A stretch of 64,000 bases of DNA from Scenedesmus sp. ARA3 (GCA_004335835.1 RWJK01001090.1:62001-126000); one strand, 5' to 3'; positions 12,401 to 22,923 are shown, counted from the stretch's first letter. Made by a program: numbers and translations. The notes: a model not told the origin generated them from the sequence alone.

Positions 12401-15400
12401 TCAGCTGCCCACCAGAGGCGTCCAGCACCCCCTGTGGTCCACAACGAGAGGCAGCGCAGTGCAGTATCAATCTGCCATGCAGACGCCCATTCTAACATGA
12501 TGCTGATTGCCTGTGCGTTGAGATGCAACAGATATGATTGCACACTGGGCTGCCCAATGCACCACATAACAGGTGGTCAGGTGCCCTGCGGCAGCTACCC
12601 ACCTGGGTTGCTGGCAGCAGGGCGTGCATGTCAGGGCTAGCATGTGCAAACATGACGGATGCCTGCCAGTCAGCTGCGGTGCAGGTGATGCTTGCTGCGT
12701 TGCGCCAACCAGCACAATTACATAATGCCTTGCTGTTACTAACAAATGCTCCTCCTGCCCACCCACCTGGATAGCCCGCACCAAGGCCTGTGTGTCAGGG
12801 CCCGGCCTGCACCCCTTCAGGTTGAGCAGCAGCAGCGGCACCACCCCGTAGTGGCCCGCATCCTGCAGCACACCCTGCTCCCACTTCAAACTTTCCTGCA
12901 AGTGCCGCTGCAGCGCCTCACTGCTGCTGCTGCTTTCCTGCAAGCTTTCCTGCAAGCCAGCGCCGCGCAGCAGCGCCTGCTGCCGCTGCACATCGACCAC
13001 CACGACGCTCACGTCACACCCTTTCAGTGCTGAGAGTGTTTTGCGGCGCTTCTTCTCGCCCAGCTGCCCTGCCTCGTCTATGCCTGCCGTGTCGAAGAGC
13101 TTGACCGGGCCCAACTCGTGCAGCTCCATCAAAGACACCTTGACATCTGCGGCACACAACGTAAGGCACACGGGTAAGGGTTAAATTGAAGAGGCACCAA
13201 TTGCCTGCTGTGTCGAAGAGCTTGACTGGCCCCAACTTGTGCAGCTCCATCAGGGACACCTTCACGTCTGCGGCACAAAAAGGGGGGTCCAGCGGTCAGG
13301 CCACCATTGTTGGGCCCAGCTCATGCAGCTCTATCATACGCAGCCGTCCACACAACAACACAGCACCCACCTGCCGTGGCGCCAGGCATGGCGTCCACAA
13401 TGCTGGGCTCATGTCACACACTCGCTCAGCATGCACACCCAACACGCACCTGCCATGGTGCTTGGAGCGGTGTCCACGCGCGCACCACACCATCAACATA
13501 AGGCTCAGCAAAGCACACCTGCGGTGATGCCAGGCATGGCGTCCACGATGCTGGTCTCCTGGCGCGTGATGCATTTGACACCCTCAACACACACGTGCCA
13601 CCCAGGCCACACACAAACACGCCCAGCACACACCCACGCACCTGCATGGTCGCCTGGCATTGCGCCATCACCGCATCTAGCTCAAACTACACGCAAACAC
13701 AAGCGGGAAGCCCACCTGCGGTGGTGCCAGGCGTAGCGTCCACAATGCTCGTCTCCTGGCGCGTGATGGCATTCATGAGCGTGGACTTGCCCGCATTCAT
13801 CACCCCAAACACGCCAATGTTGATGCGGGGCACGTCGCTGCCCTTGGCAGGGCCTGGAGGCAGTGCGGCGTCAGCTGCTGCTGCTGCTGCTGCTGCTGGC
13901 TGTGCTGCTGCTGAGCTGTAGCTGCGTGCAGAGGTGTGGTAGCTGCGGGCGGCTGCAGCAAGACAAGGGGAGATGCAGGGAGGAGAGTGGAGGGCAGGGC
14001 AGCAAGACAGAATAGAGTGGTGATGTTGACCCGCCAACATGCATGGCTTGATGTTGCGCACTTGTAGCAGGTGGGACCGACAGGTGCAGCATGCATGACG
14101 CTGGCAGGCTGGCAGCCTGCTGCTGCGGCGTGCCTGGTGCTGGGGGCTGCATCATGCAGGGAGTGCGGCCTGTGTCAGCATCTGCAAGCACTTCAGCTGC
14201 AAGGCCATTGCAAACTAGTAATACCTTTCCCTACAAGAGCTGTGCTGTCTCCGGGCAAGCCTTGACTGCTTCACTGCATGCACCTGGCATGCACGCCCCA
14301 GATGTATCGGCATCAGTGCTGCACGTACTCGAGAGGTAAGTGCGCCATCGGACAGAGAAAGAATCACTGTTTGTTACAGAAGCTGCTGCAGACGCCACAA
14401 CAAACAAATGGCATGACATGTTACACGCATTGCTGTTGGTGCCCACTGCAGCAGAGGGCTGCACTCACACCAACAGGGGCCTGCACAACCAGGCACAGGA
14501 CCGTGCACAACACCATCCAACCAAACGCATGCCAGGAAGTTATGGGGCTCTAAGACACTAAGCATCGCAACACAGCACAAGCAAACAGAATCCCACAACG
14601 CTGCATCCTGCACCTTCACAAGAAACACTGCACATGCTACTTGAAATAAGCTCGGGCCAGCATGATGCTGTTGAAAAAGAAATGGCCACTGTCCTTCACT
14701 GAAGCACTAAGCACGCCTGCTCCTCCGGAAACAAGTTGGTGCTGCAGACGAATTCAAAGTAAGCTGATGCCTGCCAAGCATACCCTATGTCAAAGTGTTG
14801 TGACTGATGCTGATTGCGGCTCTGCATGCCCAAGGTGAGCTCAGGGCCTGCGCCAGCTGCAGTGCGCAGCAAGGAAAGCGGCGCCACTACCGAAACAAGC
14901 CGGTGCACAAGCTCATTTAATGCATGCTCAGGTGCCTGAGAGGTGCCTGCCGATTTTCACACCTGCCATGCCCAAAATGCAGCACCTGAAGAAGCCACTC
15001 CCACATGTGAGCAGACGTACAGGAGCCAAGAGTAGTGCCGTGCCACAACCATGTTTATCCTCAAACATTCACAGCCATGCCCCGTCCTGACTCACAGCGC
15101 ACCTAGCATCTCAACATTACAACAACCCAGAGTGACATAGAGGTGAAGCTTACGTTGCAACACACACTCCCCTCGCGCTCACAATCACAGCTCAAACTGT
15201 CTCTTACTAAGCAGTCCTTTCAGTGGGCGGATCAAACAAACGCGCAGGTGCTCACGCACCTGAGCCAGCGCCCGCCGCGCCCGCCGCGCCTGCCGGCAGC
15301 CCCTGCTGCAGGGCGCGCACGTCCACGCCAGCCACTACTGCCACAGCCATAACCCGTGTGCCATGCGCCACGAATTACGGCTCAGCTCGACACCCAACGC

Positions 15401-18400
15401 AACAAGATCTGAACGCCTGCACCACCGCTTCCATGAGCCGCATAACTAGTGGTGCAAAGCGAGCTCATCAGTCAAGCTGCTGCCACTCCGGCTGCTGGCT
15501 CACGCACCTGAGCCAGCGCCAGCCGACTGCGCCTGCTGCAGCGCCCGCACACCCACGCCAGCCACAGCCATGGCGCAATGCTCACCCACAGCTGGCATCA
15601 CCTCAACGTGACAAGAACGGCATGCACGTGGTGCAAACTGCAACCCTGGTGATACACGCGCAGCTGCGTGTGTCCCCAGTCGGCTAGGGCTAAGGCTGCC
15701 ACTCCGGCTGCTGGCTCACGCACCTGAGCCAGCGCCCGCCACGCCAGCCGACTGTGCCTGCTGCAGCGCCTGCACGTCCACGCCAGCCACCGGGGCCAGG
15801 AAGTTGGGCGGGTCTCCCCAGGCGCCCTGGCGCAGGCGCTTGCCGATCATGGACACGCGCGCGTTGAGGCACTTGCGGCACTCCTCCGCTGTGTCGGTGA
15901 TGCAGGGCTTGCCCTCGTACAGCTGGTAGTGCTCGCGGTACCTGCATCAGAGAAGAAGCATAGAATGTTGTGGTACAATGAAGGGGGTTTAGGCAACTTC
16001 TCCGCTGTGTCGGTGATGCAGGGCTTGTCCTCGTACAGCTGGTGGTGCTCGCGGTACCTGCAGCCGCAACGAACAAGAGTAGGGTTTTGTGTATAATGAA
16101 GGCGGTTGAGAAACTGTTCAGTTGTGTCGGTGATGCACGGCTTGCCCTCGTACAGCTGGTAGTGCTCGCGATACCTGCGGCAGAGCACGGAGCAAGGGTT
16201 TTGTGTGAAGGGAAGGGGTTTCAGTCATTCTGCTGTGTCGGTGATGCAGGGCTTGTCCTCGTACAGTTGGTAGTGCTCGCGGTACCTGCAGCCGCAACGA
16301 ACAAGAGTAGGGTTTTGTGTGTAAAATGAAGGCGGTTTAGGAACTGTTCAGTTGTCTCGGAGATGCACGGCTTGCCCTCGTACAGCTGGTAGTGCTCGTG
16401 GTACCTGCAGCAAGTGGTGGAGGGATATTCAGCCCCAACATCCAACAAACCTGCGCTGCAACATATCACTGCAGGTATAAAGATGCACGCGTGCGGCAAA
16501 CACTGTTGCAGCTCCACCTACCACAATGATGCACATAGCACACATGGCCAAGTAGTACCGCACGCACTTGGTGGGTGTGAGGATGAGCATGAGCGCGTCA
16601 AAAAACAGAGCATGCAAGCACATCTACAGCCCGTTGCGCCGCTTGCCGTCCTTCACCAACACAGGCTTACTTGTGGCCTGCAGCTTTTACTCACTTGGTG
16701 GGTGTGAGGATGGGCATGAGCACGTTGCAGCCGCGCCGCAGCGCAATCTCCCGCCCGTTAGGCTCTATCGCCTGCAGTGCCGTTGTGGCGCTGATGTTGG
16801 CTGATCCCACCACAATGCGAGCCAGGCTGTTCATGCGCGTGGTGAGGTCAAACATGGCCTTCATGTGCGCCTTCTTGTCAACGTGCCCAAACATGGACTC
16901 CCACATGTCCGCCACAGGCGTGCCGGCCTCTGTAGGATAAAGCAGCAGCAGCAGGAGCATCAGCCAAGGGTTGTGTGACGACAGACGCGTGAGCGTGCGA
17001 TGGTTTGCGGGCCATGCATGCGTGTGCGCACCTGCAGGCAGAACTTCACAAGGCCAGACCAATTTCGTTCATGATGTTGCTGATGGTTACGCGCTGCGCA
17101 CCTGTGATGTATGGTCCCATGCCGATCATGTTGGCGTTCAGCTCCTTGAAGAAACAGTGCATATGCGTATGGTGTATTTGGACATGACCCTGGTACCCCC
17201 ACCGCCGCCAAACCCCAGGGACACCTCCCAGCGCCAGCATCTGTGCAAAACTGTACAAGAAAAACCACGCCAGGCTTACCAACTCCGCCGACAATTGTCA
17301 GAATCCGCTGACGCATGTCATAAATGACGTTCCAGCCACGCACCTGTGATGTACGGCCCCATGCCGATCATGTTGGCGTTCATCTCCTTGAAGAAGCGGA
17401 TGTCGCCCGCCAGGTCGCGCAGCGTCTGGCCAGGCAGGCCCACCATGACGCCAGTGCCCACCTGCACAGCAGCAGCAGCAGCAGCAGGGACCACATCAGA
17501 CATGTTCACATTGTTGCTGGATCAGCCATAGTGAGGCTACACTGACAAAGGTAGCGCCAAGTGGCGGCCAGGCAGGCCCACCATGACGCCCACCTGCACA
17601 GCCGCAGCAGCAGCAGCAGCAGCAGTGCCAGGATCACAATAAGACGTGCGAGCAAGCTCAGCACTGCTGCTTGCAAGACTGCAGTTGCAACAAAGTAACA
17701 GCAACCGACTGCAATGCTAACAGCTTGCAGAGCAAATAAGCATCCTAAAGGCAAACGCGTTGACCACTGCGCCATCACCGCTTACACTTGTGAGCAGGGC
17801 AAGACACATTCCTTGCAGTGGACAGGATTTTACCAAGGCAACCATCAGCAATGCAGAAAGCAAAAAAGCACCCTGATTCTAGTCAATCGCCTTAACCACT
17901 CCGCCATCACCGCCACCGTGCTAGCGGTTTGCGCCACTCTGTGGTAGAATCTATTTCATGCCATCACTTTGCGGTGAACAGGATTTGAACCTGTGCGGGA
18001 ACTCCCAATTGATGTCAAGCAGGTGCTGCTGCTGTATGAGCACTACACCACAGAAACATCGCAAAAAAGAACCCCAAAGTCAGTTCCCCACACCGCGGCC
18101 GGTGGGGGGACCGCCTCCGTGTAACAAATGCAATGCAATGCAATGCCGCGGCCAGCGACAGCAACTAGTAGCGCAGGTGGCAATAACACATCACATTGGC
18201 AATACCACTGTTGCGCTGCTTACACTCAACAGCACAGGACACAAGGCGGATTACATGGGAGGCGAGCAGCCGCCGCCCGCCAGCAGCCCCACCTTCCTGA
18301 CATTCACACTCAATGACACAAAATAACACAGCAAAGTAACAGCCCACCATGTATCCAATCTTCTTGAGGCTGTTGAGGCAGTCCACGCGGCGCTGCCAGC

Positions 18401-21172
18401 TCATCGCGTCCGGGTGCAGCGCCGCCGGCAGCCAAAACCCCATGCTTGGTGAAGGACCACAATAAAAGTAACTTCGTAACACATAAGAGTTACAGCCCAC
18501 CATGTATCCAATCTTCTTGAGGCTGTTGAGGCAGTCCACGCGGCGCTGCCAGCTCATCGCGTCCGGGTGCAGCGCCGCGTACAGCTCAGGGTTGCTGCTC
18601 TCAATGCGCAGCAGGTAGCGCCGCGCGCCCGCATCATACAGCTCCTGCAGCATGACAAACCCATGTACGTGTTGTTTGATTTTGAATTGGATGCTGCTTT
18701 TGAAATTTTCAATGTGCAGCAGGTAACGCTGCGCGCCCGCATCCTGCAGCTGCTACAGCATGTCACGGTAATATACCGTTCAGTCTAAAGACTTGAGAGC
18801 GCGGTTCTCAATATGCAGCAGGTAACACTGCGCACCAAGAATACATGTGACAGCAGGAACCAGAAGAACAATGCAGCACAATTTGCCCTGCCCTGCATGC
18901 AGCAGCCAGTGGTGCGTTATGCCGCTGCTGCGCACCTGGTAGCTCCTCAGGCAGCTCCCCGACTGACATCGCTGAGCACTGCACACCAGCCCTTTATATA
19001 AACAATCACAGCACATATGTTGAACCTGCCGCTGCTGCGCACCTGGTAGTGCTCCTCAGGCAGCTCCCCCACTGACAGCGCCACGCGCAGCCCCAGCTCG
19101 CCAGCATCAGCAGGAGGAGGCGCCTGCGGGGTAGCAGCCAGCACAGCACAGCAGCATTTGAAACATATGACGCAGCCCTTGCACTCATAAACACAGCCCT
19201 TGCCAGCAAGTGATGCAGCCCCAGCTCGCCAGCGTCAGCAGGAGGAGGCGCCTGCAAAGGCAGCAGCCAGCACAGCACAGCAGCATTTGATACATATGAC
19301 GCAGCCCTTGCACTCATACACACAGCCCTTGCCAGCAAGTGATGCAGCCCCAGCTCGCCAGCGTCAGCAGGAGGGCGTCACCAGGAGGGCGTCAGCAGGA
19401 GGAGGCGCCTGCAGGGGCAGCAGCAGCACAGACGGCAGCCACAGGGCCTGGTGTAGTTAACAGACAGAGGCCGAGGAAGCGTGTGCCAGCATCAAGAGCG
19501 GTCGCACGATGCACCTGTGGGCGAGCGAAGATACCACAAACGGGCACGCCTCCCACGCACGCAGCAGCAGGCATAATGCGCAACATAAGCCGTTCACTTG
19601 TGCACCTCAACATCAACATTAACGCTGACAACACCCCTGGAATATCCCCAAAACCGCACCTTGGGGTCCAGCCCGCGCTGGGTCATGTCCAGCTCCAGTG
19701 TTTCCTGGTGCACACGCGCCACCAGCTCCTTCAGGTAGGCCAAGCGCTGAGGGGTGGGAAGCTCACCTGCACAGCGCCAGCCACATGAAACATGTATACA
19801 CAAGCATTAGTTGTCTGGAGTAGCAGCAGTGTGATGCATCTGCCACATAGGCTTGAGGTAGGCCAGGCGCTGCGGGGTGGGCAGCTTGCCCACAGTAGCC
19901 AGACGCGCAACACAGGCCCTTCAACAACAGCATTGTAATCAGCAGCAGCGCAATGCATATGCGGGGTACCAGCTCCTTCAGGTGCGCCAGCCGCTGAGGC
20001 TTGGGCAGCTTGACTGCAGCCAGTGATGTGAAAAGGTTGCGGGTGAGGCATTGCAGTGTCAAGCATGTGTTTTAGCAAAGTGCATGCAAGCAGACGCACG
20101 ACCCACCATACATTAAGCTGGCGGTATGCAGTGTCCATGAGTGTATTGACTGAGAGTTGACGCATGCGGCCTCAGCCACTCACCCGACTGCAGCATGAGT
20201 GTGCCCATGCGGTTTTCAAAAGCCCACTTGGCCACTTCTACAACTTCATCGATGGGGATGGTGTAGCGCTTGACGCCGCCCATGTGCTTGCGGATGCCGC
20301 AGTAGCCGCAGTCGTTCACACATACGTTGCTGAACTCCACAATGCCCCTGCAGGTGGTTGCATGGATACGTTGCAGCAGCACCATTGTGTTTCAGTGACG
20401 AAAACACAGGCATAGCCACTGGCACTGCATGCTGTAGTTAAACCCGTCACACGCTTGCTGCAAGGCACACGTTGCTGTGATCGCCACCCGCCCACCTGTA
20501 GTACACCGCGTCGCCGAAGAAGCGCTGCGTGACTGCGTCTGCGTGGCTGAACAGCGCCTTCTCCAGCGCGCTGTCGCCCTTGTTGGTGGTCTCCTCCAGG
20601 ATGCCTGCAGGAAAGCAACATGTCCAGTCAGAAGTTCAGTCGAATGTTCAGTCAGTCAGATGTTCAATCACATGTTGCGCAAAGATGTAGACTGGAATGC
20701 TGCAGCTGGCTGTTGCCCTTGTTGGTGGTCTCCTCCAGGATGCCTGCAGGTGTGGGCGCAAGTCAGTGGGTGAGGACATCATAAAAGCATACAGATACAT
20801 GTGCTCAGTCACAGGCAAGCTTGTGGGTGAAACAATTCTCGTCATCCAGCACGAGCTGCGGCACCCCCAGGCAGGCGCCCAGCAGCAAACACCACTAAGC
20901 AGCTGAACCATCAGGAAACGCTTGCCACCCTGCCTCACCTGTGATCTGGTCAGTGTCCAGGTCCAGCACAGCAGCAGGCTCAAAGTGGGGCAAGCCAGGA
21001 ACACTTATACAAACTATTTCTTACAAAAACTCTGCCTCACCTGTGATCTGGTCAATGTCGAGGTCCAGCACTGCAGCAGGCTCCAGGTTGGGTACCCCCA
21101 GGTAGCTGCCTAGCACTGCTGCTGCCTTGTCAGCAGGCATGTCCACCTCCCAGGGCAGCTTGGCAAAGTCCT

Positions 21173-21216
<44 letters not shown>

Positions 21217-21783
21217 TGAGGTGCGCTTCTGGGCTTCACAGTGGCGATGAGTCACTTGCGGCGATGTGTGTCGGCATGCGGATGTCCAAGGCAACGGCAG
21301 TGTTGCCTGTACACGTGCTGGGCATATGCTGTTGAGAGATCCCTGGCTGTCCTATCCCTGGCTGTCCTAACAAGTCCAGACCGTCAGGATATGTATCTGG
21401 TTAATGATGCGACGAAACTTGCCACACGCAAGTATATGAGTCAACATTGCTGCTCTGTTGCAGGCCAGCGACCAGCAGCAGACATCAGCAACACCATGCA
21501 GCACTAGTTGCGACACTCAAAAGATATCCACCAAAACAAAAATTGTTCATCTTCCAAGTGCTGCAAGCCTCTGTGCACCCACCTTGAGGTGCTTAGTCAC
21601 CCTGCTAGCAGGATCTTCTCTTTCTGCTGCACCTCCAGCAGCAACCCCTGCTGCTGCTGTATCTGCGCTGAAGCCCCGCATGCTGCAGCCCGCAAGGACT
21701 TTTGAAAGCCGGAGCAGCGAGGGGCCGCCTGCAGCTGCAAGCAACTGCAGCCCTGCGCCCTGTGCAGCGATTGCAGGCAGCAT
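8397..21783 (-). CDS. HYDEF: HydEF: fused radical-SAM HydE and GTPase scaffold HydF, 20 exons
   Basis: Chloroplast [FeFe]-hydrogenase maturase; about 1022 aa. Exons in coding order: 21583-21783, 21041-21170, 20496-20604, 20184-20347, 19660-19766, 19043-19123, 18501-18644, 17344-17461, 16695-16929, 15724-15941, 13716-13952, 12767-13146, 12218-12313, 11505-11692, 10947-11073, 10544-10666, 9780-9887, 9379-9440, 8944-9089, 8397-8491. Phases match at every junction. Residues 1-67 are a transit-peptide-like leader. HydE half: radical-SAM CX3CX2C (CVNDCGYC, Cys156/160/163) and a second CX7CX2C site (Cys443/451/454). HydF half: P-loop GVMNAGKS at 552-559, G3 motif DTAG at 600-603, and cluster ligands CNH (906-908) and HCGGC (970-974). 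The two halves join by a short Ala-rich linker across the 15724/13952 intron. The fusion is known in green algae. The start ATG at 21783 is the first in frame after the shared promoter. Confidence 0.95.
9675..10022 (-). repeat. Echoes on both sides of HYDEF exon 9780-9887
   Basis: The exon start (coding GIKALQQLVPGDR) is repeated upstream at about 9975-10018 with its acceptor. The exon end (coding NDIGMVQ) is repeated downstream at about 9675-9700 with its donor. Both copies are inside the flanking introns. Confidence 0.8.
10307..10490 (-). repeat. Two donor-side echoes of HYDEF exon 10544-10666
   Basis: Segments at about 10307-10362 and 10433-10487 repeat the last 50-odd bases of the exon (coding FSIAMIHRQSGGKLPLFVE in the true copy) plus the GTGAG donor, with substitutions and small indels. 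Confidence 0.85.
11225..11395 (-). repeat. Two donor-side echoes of HYDEF exon 11505-11692
   Basis: Segments at about 11225-11272 and 11339-11394 repeat the exon end (coding QEEAIRYWATTTAYR) and its donor. They are spaced about 115-165 bp apart and lie downstream of the true exon. Confidence 0.85.
11821..11950 (-). repeat. Long acceptor-side echo of HYDEF exon 11505-11692
   Basis: About 125 bp upstream of the true exon repeat its first two thirds almost exactly, from the acceptor through codons for DGVTRSRKRP to DAETPSMR. The copy then runs into a stop, so it is not a complete alternative exon. It is one of the best preserved long echoes. Confidence 0.9.
12390..12440 (-). repeat. Acceptor-side echo of HYDEF exon 12218-12313
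   Basis: Repeats the acceptor and the first codons of the exon (GVLDPSGGQLSLT) with one or two changes, inside the upstream intron. Confidence 0.75.
13200..13670 (-). repeat. Cluster of echoes between HYDEF exons 13716-13952 and 12767-13146
   Basis: The intron that splits the HydF GTPase domain contains two acceptor-side copies of the next exon, at about 13200-13270 and 13312-13345. It also contains four donor-side copies of the previous exon, coding TSIVDATPGTTAG in the true copy, near 13371-13410, 13449-13480, 13529-13575 and 13640-13670. Donor copies lie next to the donor exon and acceptor copies next to the acceptor exon. Confidence 0.8.
13953..15240. other. Long HYDEF intron segment without recognised content
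   Basis: This is most of the 1.77-kb intron that separates the HydE and HydF halves. The exon phases on either side join directly, so no additional exon is needed. I saw no coding segment with splice sites here, nor a structured RNA. Confidence 0.5.
15245..15570 (-). repeat. Donor-side echoes of the last HydE exon
   Basis: Segments at about 15245-15342 and 15492-15570 repeat the 3' end of exon 15724-15941 (coding VDVQALQQAQSAGVAGAGS) with its donor. They are decayed and spaced about 240 bp apart. Confidence 0.75.
15985..16410 (-). repeat. Four tandem acceptor-side echoes of HYDEF exon 15724-15941, period about 115 bp
   Basis: The acceptor plus codons for YREHYQLYEGKPCITDT recurs at about 16001-16065, 16125-16178, 16234-16292 and 16353-16410. 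With the true exon edge at 15941 this makes a five-unit array. Each copy keeps the GCAG acceptor and most of the reading frame. Confidence 0.9.
16565..16602 (-). repeat. Donor-side echo of HYDEF exon 16695-16929
   Basis: Repeats the exon end (coding NVLMPILTPTK) and the GTGAG region, with several changes, just downstream in the intron. Confidence 0.65.
17100..17155 (-). repeat. Donor-side echo of HYDEF exon 17344-17461
   Basis: Repeats the last 50 bases of the exon (coding KEMNANMIGMGPYIT) with very few changes and includes the donor. A short acceptor-side echo of the same exon lies at about 17566-17600. Confidence 0.85.
17744..17840 (-). pseudogene. Decayed second permuted tRNA-like unit
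   Basis: Downstream of the permuted tRNA-Ser on the same strand, a degraded 3'-half-like piece (17814-17834, containing AAAATCCTGT) is followed by a 5'-half-like piece (17781 down to about 17744, starting GCGGTGATGGCGCAGTGG). The order is the same permuted order. The T arm no longer pairs and the acceptor halves match poorly. It is therefore probably a relic of a tandem duplication, or a different permuted tRNA I cannot fold by eye. Confidence 0.5.
17862..17867 (-). terminator. RNA polymerase III terminator (T6) after the permuted tRNA
   Basis: Six T residues on the minus strand, nine bases after the last base of the tRNA 5' half. A pol III terminator is expected after the 5' half, not after the CCA end, when a tRNA gene is permuted. 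Confidence 0.75.
17877..18013 (-). tRNA. Circularly permuted tRNA-Ser (anticodon AGA) inside a HYDEF intron
   Basis: On the minus strand the 3' half (18013-17970, 44 nt) comes first, then a 56-nt spacer (17969-17914), then the 5' half (17913-17877, 37 nt), then T6. Joined 5' half to 3' half at position 37/38 they give an 81-nt class II tRNA. The acceptor stem is GCGGTGA/TCACCGC with discriminator A and no encoded CCA. The anticodon stem is ATTGA/TCAAT around loop CTAGAAA (anticodon AGA). The variable arm is GGGA-GT-TCCC. The T arm is ACAGG/CCTGT with loop TTCAAAT. One D-stem pair (12-23) is G-G. The flanks can pair: GGTGC and TCAG after the 5' half with GCACC and TTGA before the 3' half, with a 3-nt bulge. 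This resembles the bulge-helix-bulge cut by tRNA endonuclease. It shares strand with HYDEF and lies between exons 18501-18644 and 17344-17461. Confidence 0.82.
18338..18430 (-). repeat. Near-identical donor-side echo of HYDEF exon 18501-18644
   Basis: About 83 bases at 18340-18424 match 18493-18577 with no mismatch that I can find. They cover the exon end (coding MSWQRRVDCLNSLKKIGYM), the donor and the first intron bases. The offset is 153 bp. This is the youngest echo in the window and offers a second, equally good donor. Confidence 0.9.
18700..18840 (-). repeat. Two acceptor-side echoes of HYDEF exon 18501-18644
   Basis: Degraded copies of the exon start (coding ELYDAGARRYLLRIE in the true copy) lie at about 18702-18760 and 18800-18838, upstream of the acceptor. 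Confidence 0.75.
18930..19415 (-). repeat. Echoes around HYDEF exon 19043-19123
   Basis: A donor-side copy (coding VGELPEE-like, with an indel) is at about 18933-18965. Acceptor-side copies of the exon start (APPPADAGELGL) are at about 19215-19252, 19345-19380 and 19380-19412. The first of these carries about 60 bp of intron that is also repeated. Confidence 0.8.
20700..20750 (-). repeat. Acceptor-side echo of HYDEF exon 20496-20604
   Basis: Repeats the acceptor and the first codons (GILEETTNKG) almost exactly, about 140 bp upstream of the true acceptor. Confidence 0.85.
20932..21002 (-). repeat. Donor-side echo of HYDEF exon 21041-21170
   Basis: Repeats the exon end (coding EPAAVLDLDIDQIT) plus the donor and flanking TGCCTCACC, with a few substitutions, about 100 bp downstream. 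Confidence 0.85.
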
Positions 21784-22410
21784 GCTGCTGGTTCCTGCTG
21801 ACACTAGGGCTGTGACGGTTGCTCCACCACGCGCCTCACTAGCTGCTCATGTGATTCGATCACTGTCTTAACAGTGTTTCTGCCACTGTTGACGAGTATG
21901 CCGCTGGTGGCCTCCTGTGTCGAATCCGGAAGTTGTGCCTGGTGAAGAACACTAGCAGCCCAAGCACATGTACATAAGTGTAAGTTGTTTGTTGATGTGC
22001 AGTGAGCGGCACAGGGTGAAGAAAGGAAAACGGAACTGTACACGTCTCGTCTCACGCGCGAAACCGGTGTGCTAGCTTTCACCTCGATGTCTTGCGACCT
22101 TCCGTTGAAGACAAGTAGTTCAACCACTTTCAAGGCCTGCCGATATGGCGTTCATGCCTGCACAGCCGATGGTTAGGGCTCTCCGTTGTCAACGGGAGCT
22201 GTCATTGTCAGTGCACGCGGCTTCACGCCTCTACGTATCTCACAAAGCAGATACCTACTTACGTAGTTCGTTTTTGACCGCTTGGATGACGCCGTTCACC
22301 CACACAGCATCCCGCTCTTATTGTAATCGTCTCGTACAGTGACGTGCTTCTTCAACAGATTTAGGTATAACTATCATAGACTGGTGTAAATATTTGATAG
22401 CGTTGCAGCC
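21784..22410. promoter_or_regulatory. Bidirectional HYDEF/HYDG promoter region
   Basis: These 627 bases separate the two start codons, which diverge. It is poor in CAG repeats compared with its surroundings and should hold both promoters and 5' UTRs. GTAC cores, the element bound by the copper/hypoxia regulator CRR1 in Chlamydomonas, occur at 21970, 22038 and 22334. That is about the number expected by chance, so the sequence alone does not show copper or anoxia control. Confidence 0.75.
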
Positions 22411-22886
22411 ATGCTGCTGAACAGCCTGGCCACGGCAGGGCGGGCGGGACAGCTGCTGGCTCCAGCAGCTTGCTCTCTGTTGCCCAAGCTTTCTCAGCAG
22501 TTTCAACAAGCACGAGGGATGCTATGGAGTGTCGAAAAGGAGCAAGGCCACAAGGTCGGTGTCGCAGCTGCACATAATGGGCTTTCGACGTTTTGCCATG
22601 GCAGCTCGGTTGATGCCCACGCTGATGCCGTGACTCCGTGTGTGGCGAATGTGACTGCAGTACAAAGACGTTGACAGCATCATCAACCACAAAGAGATCA
22701 ACGCAGCGTTAGAGAGCACGAAGAAGGCATCCCAGGACCCAGTGGCGATCAAGGCTATCTTGGAAGCAGCCAAGGAGCGCTCGTTCTTGACAAACTACAC
22801 ACCTGGTGCGTTTTACATGCTCTGGTTGTTGCATGGCCGCTAGCGGTGCCTGTACTTGGCCAGTGGTGCCATGTCCAGGTAGCACC

Positions 22887-22923
<37 letters not shown>

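Noticed and set aside
21970..22337. Three GTAC cores as evidence for copper/hypoxia control of HYDEF and HYDG
   Set aside because: About two to three GTAC are expected by chance in 627 bp. The sites may be real but the sequence gives no statistical support.
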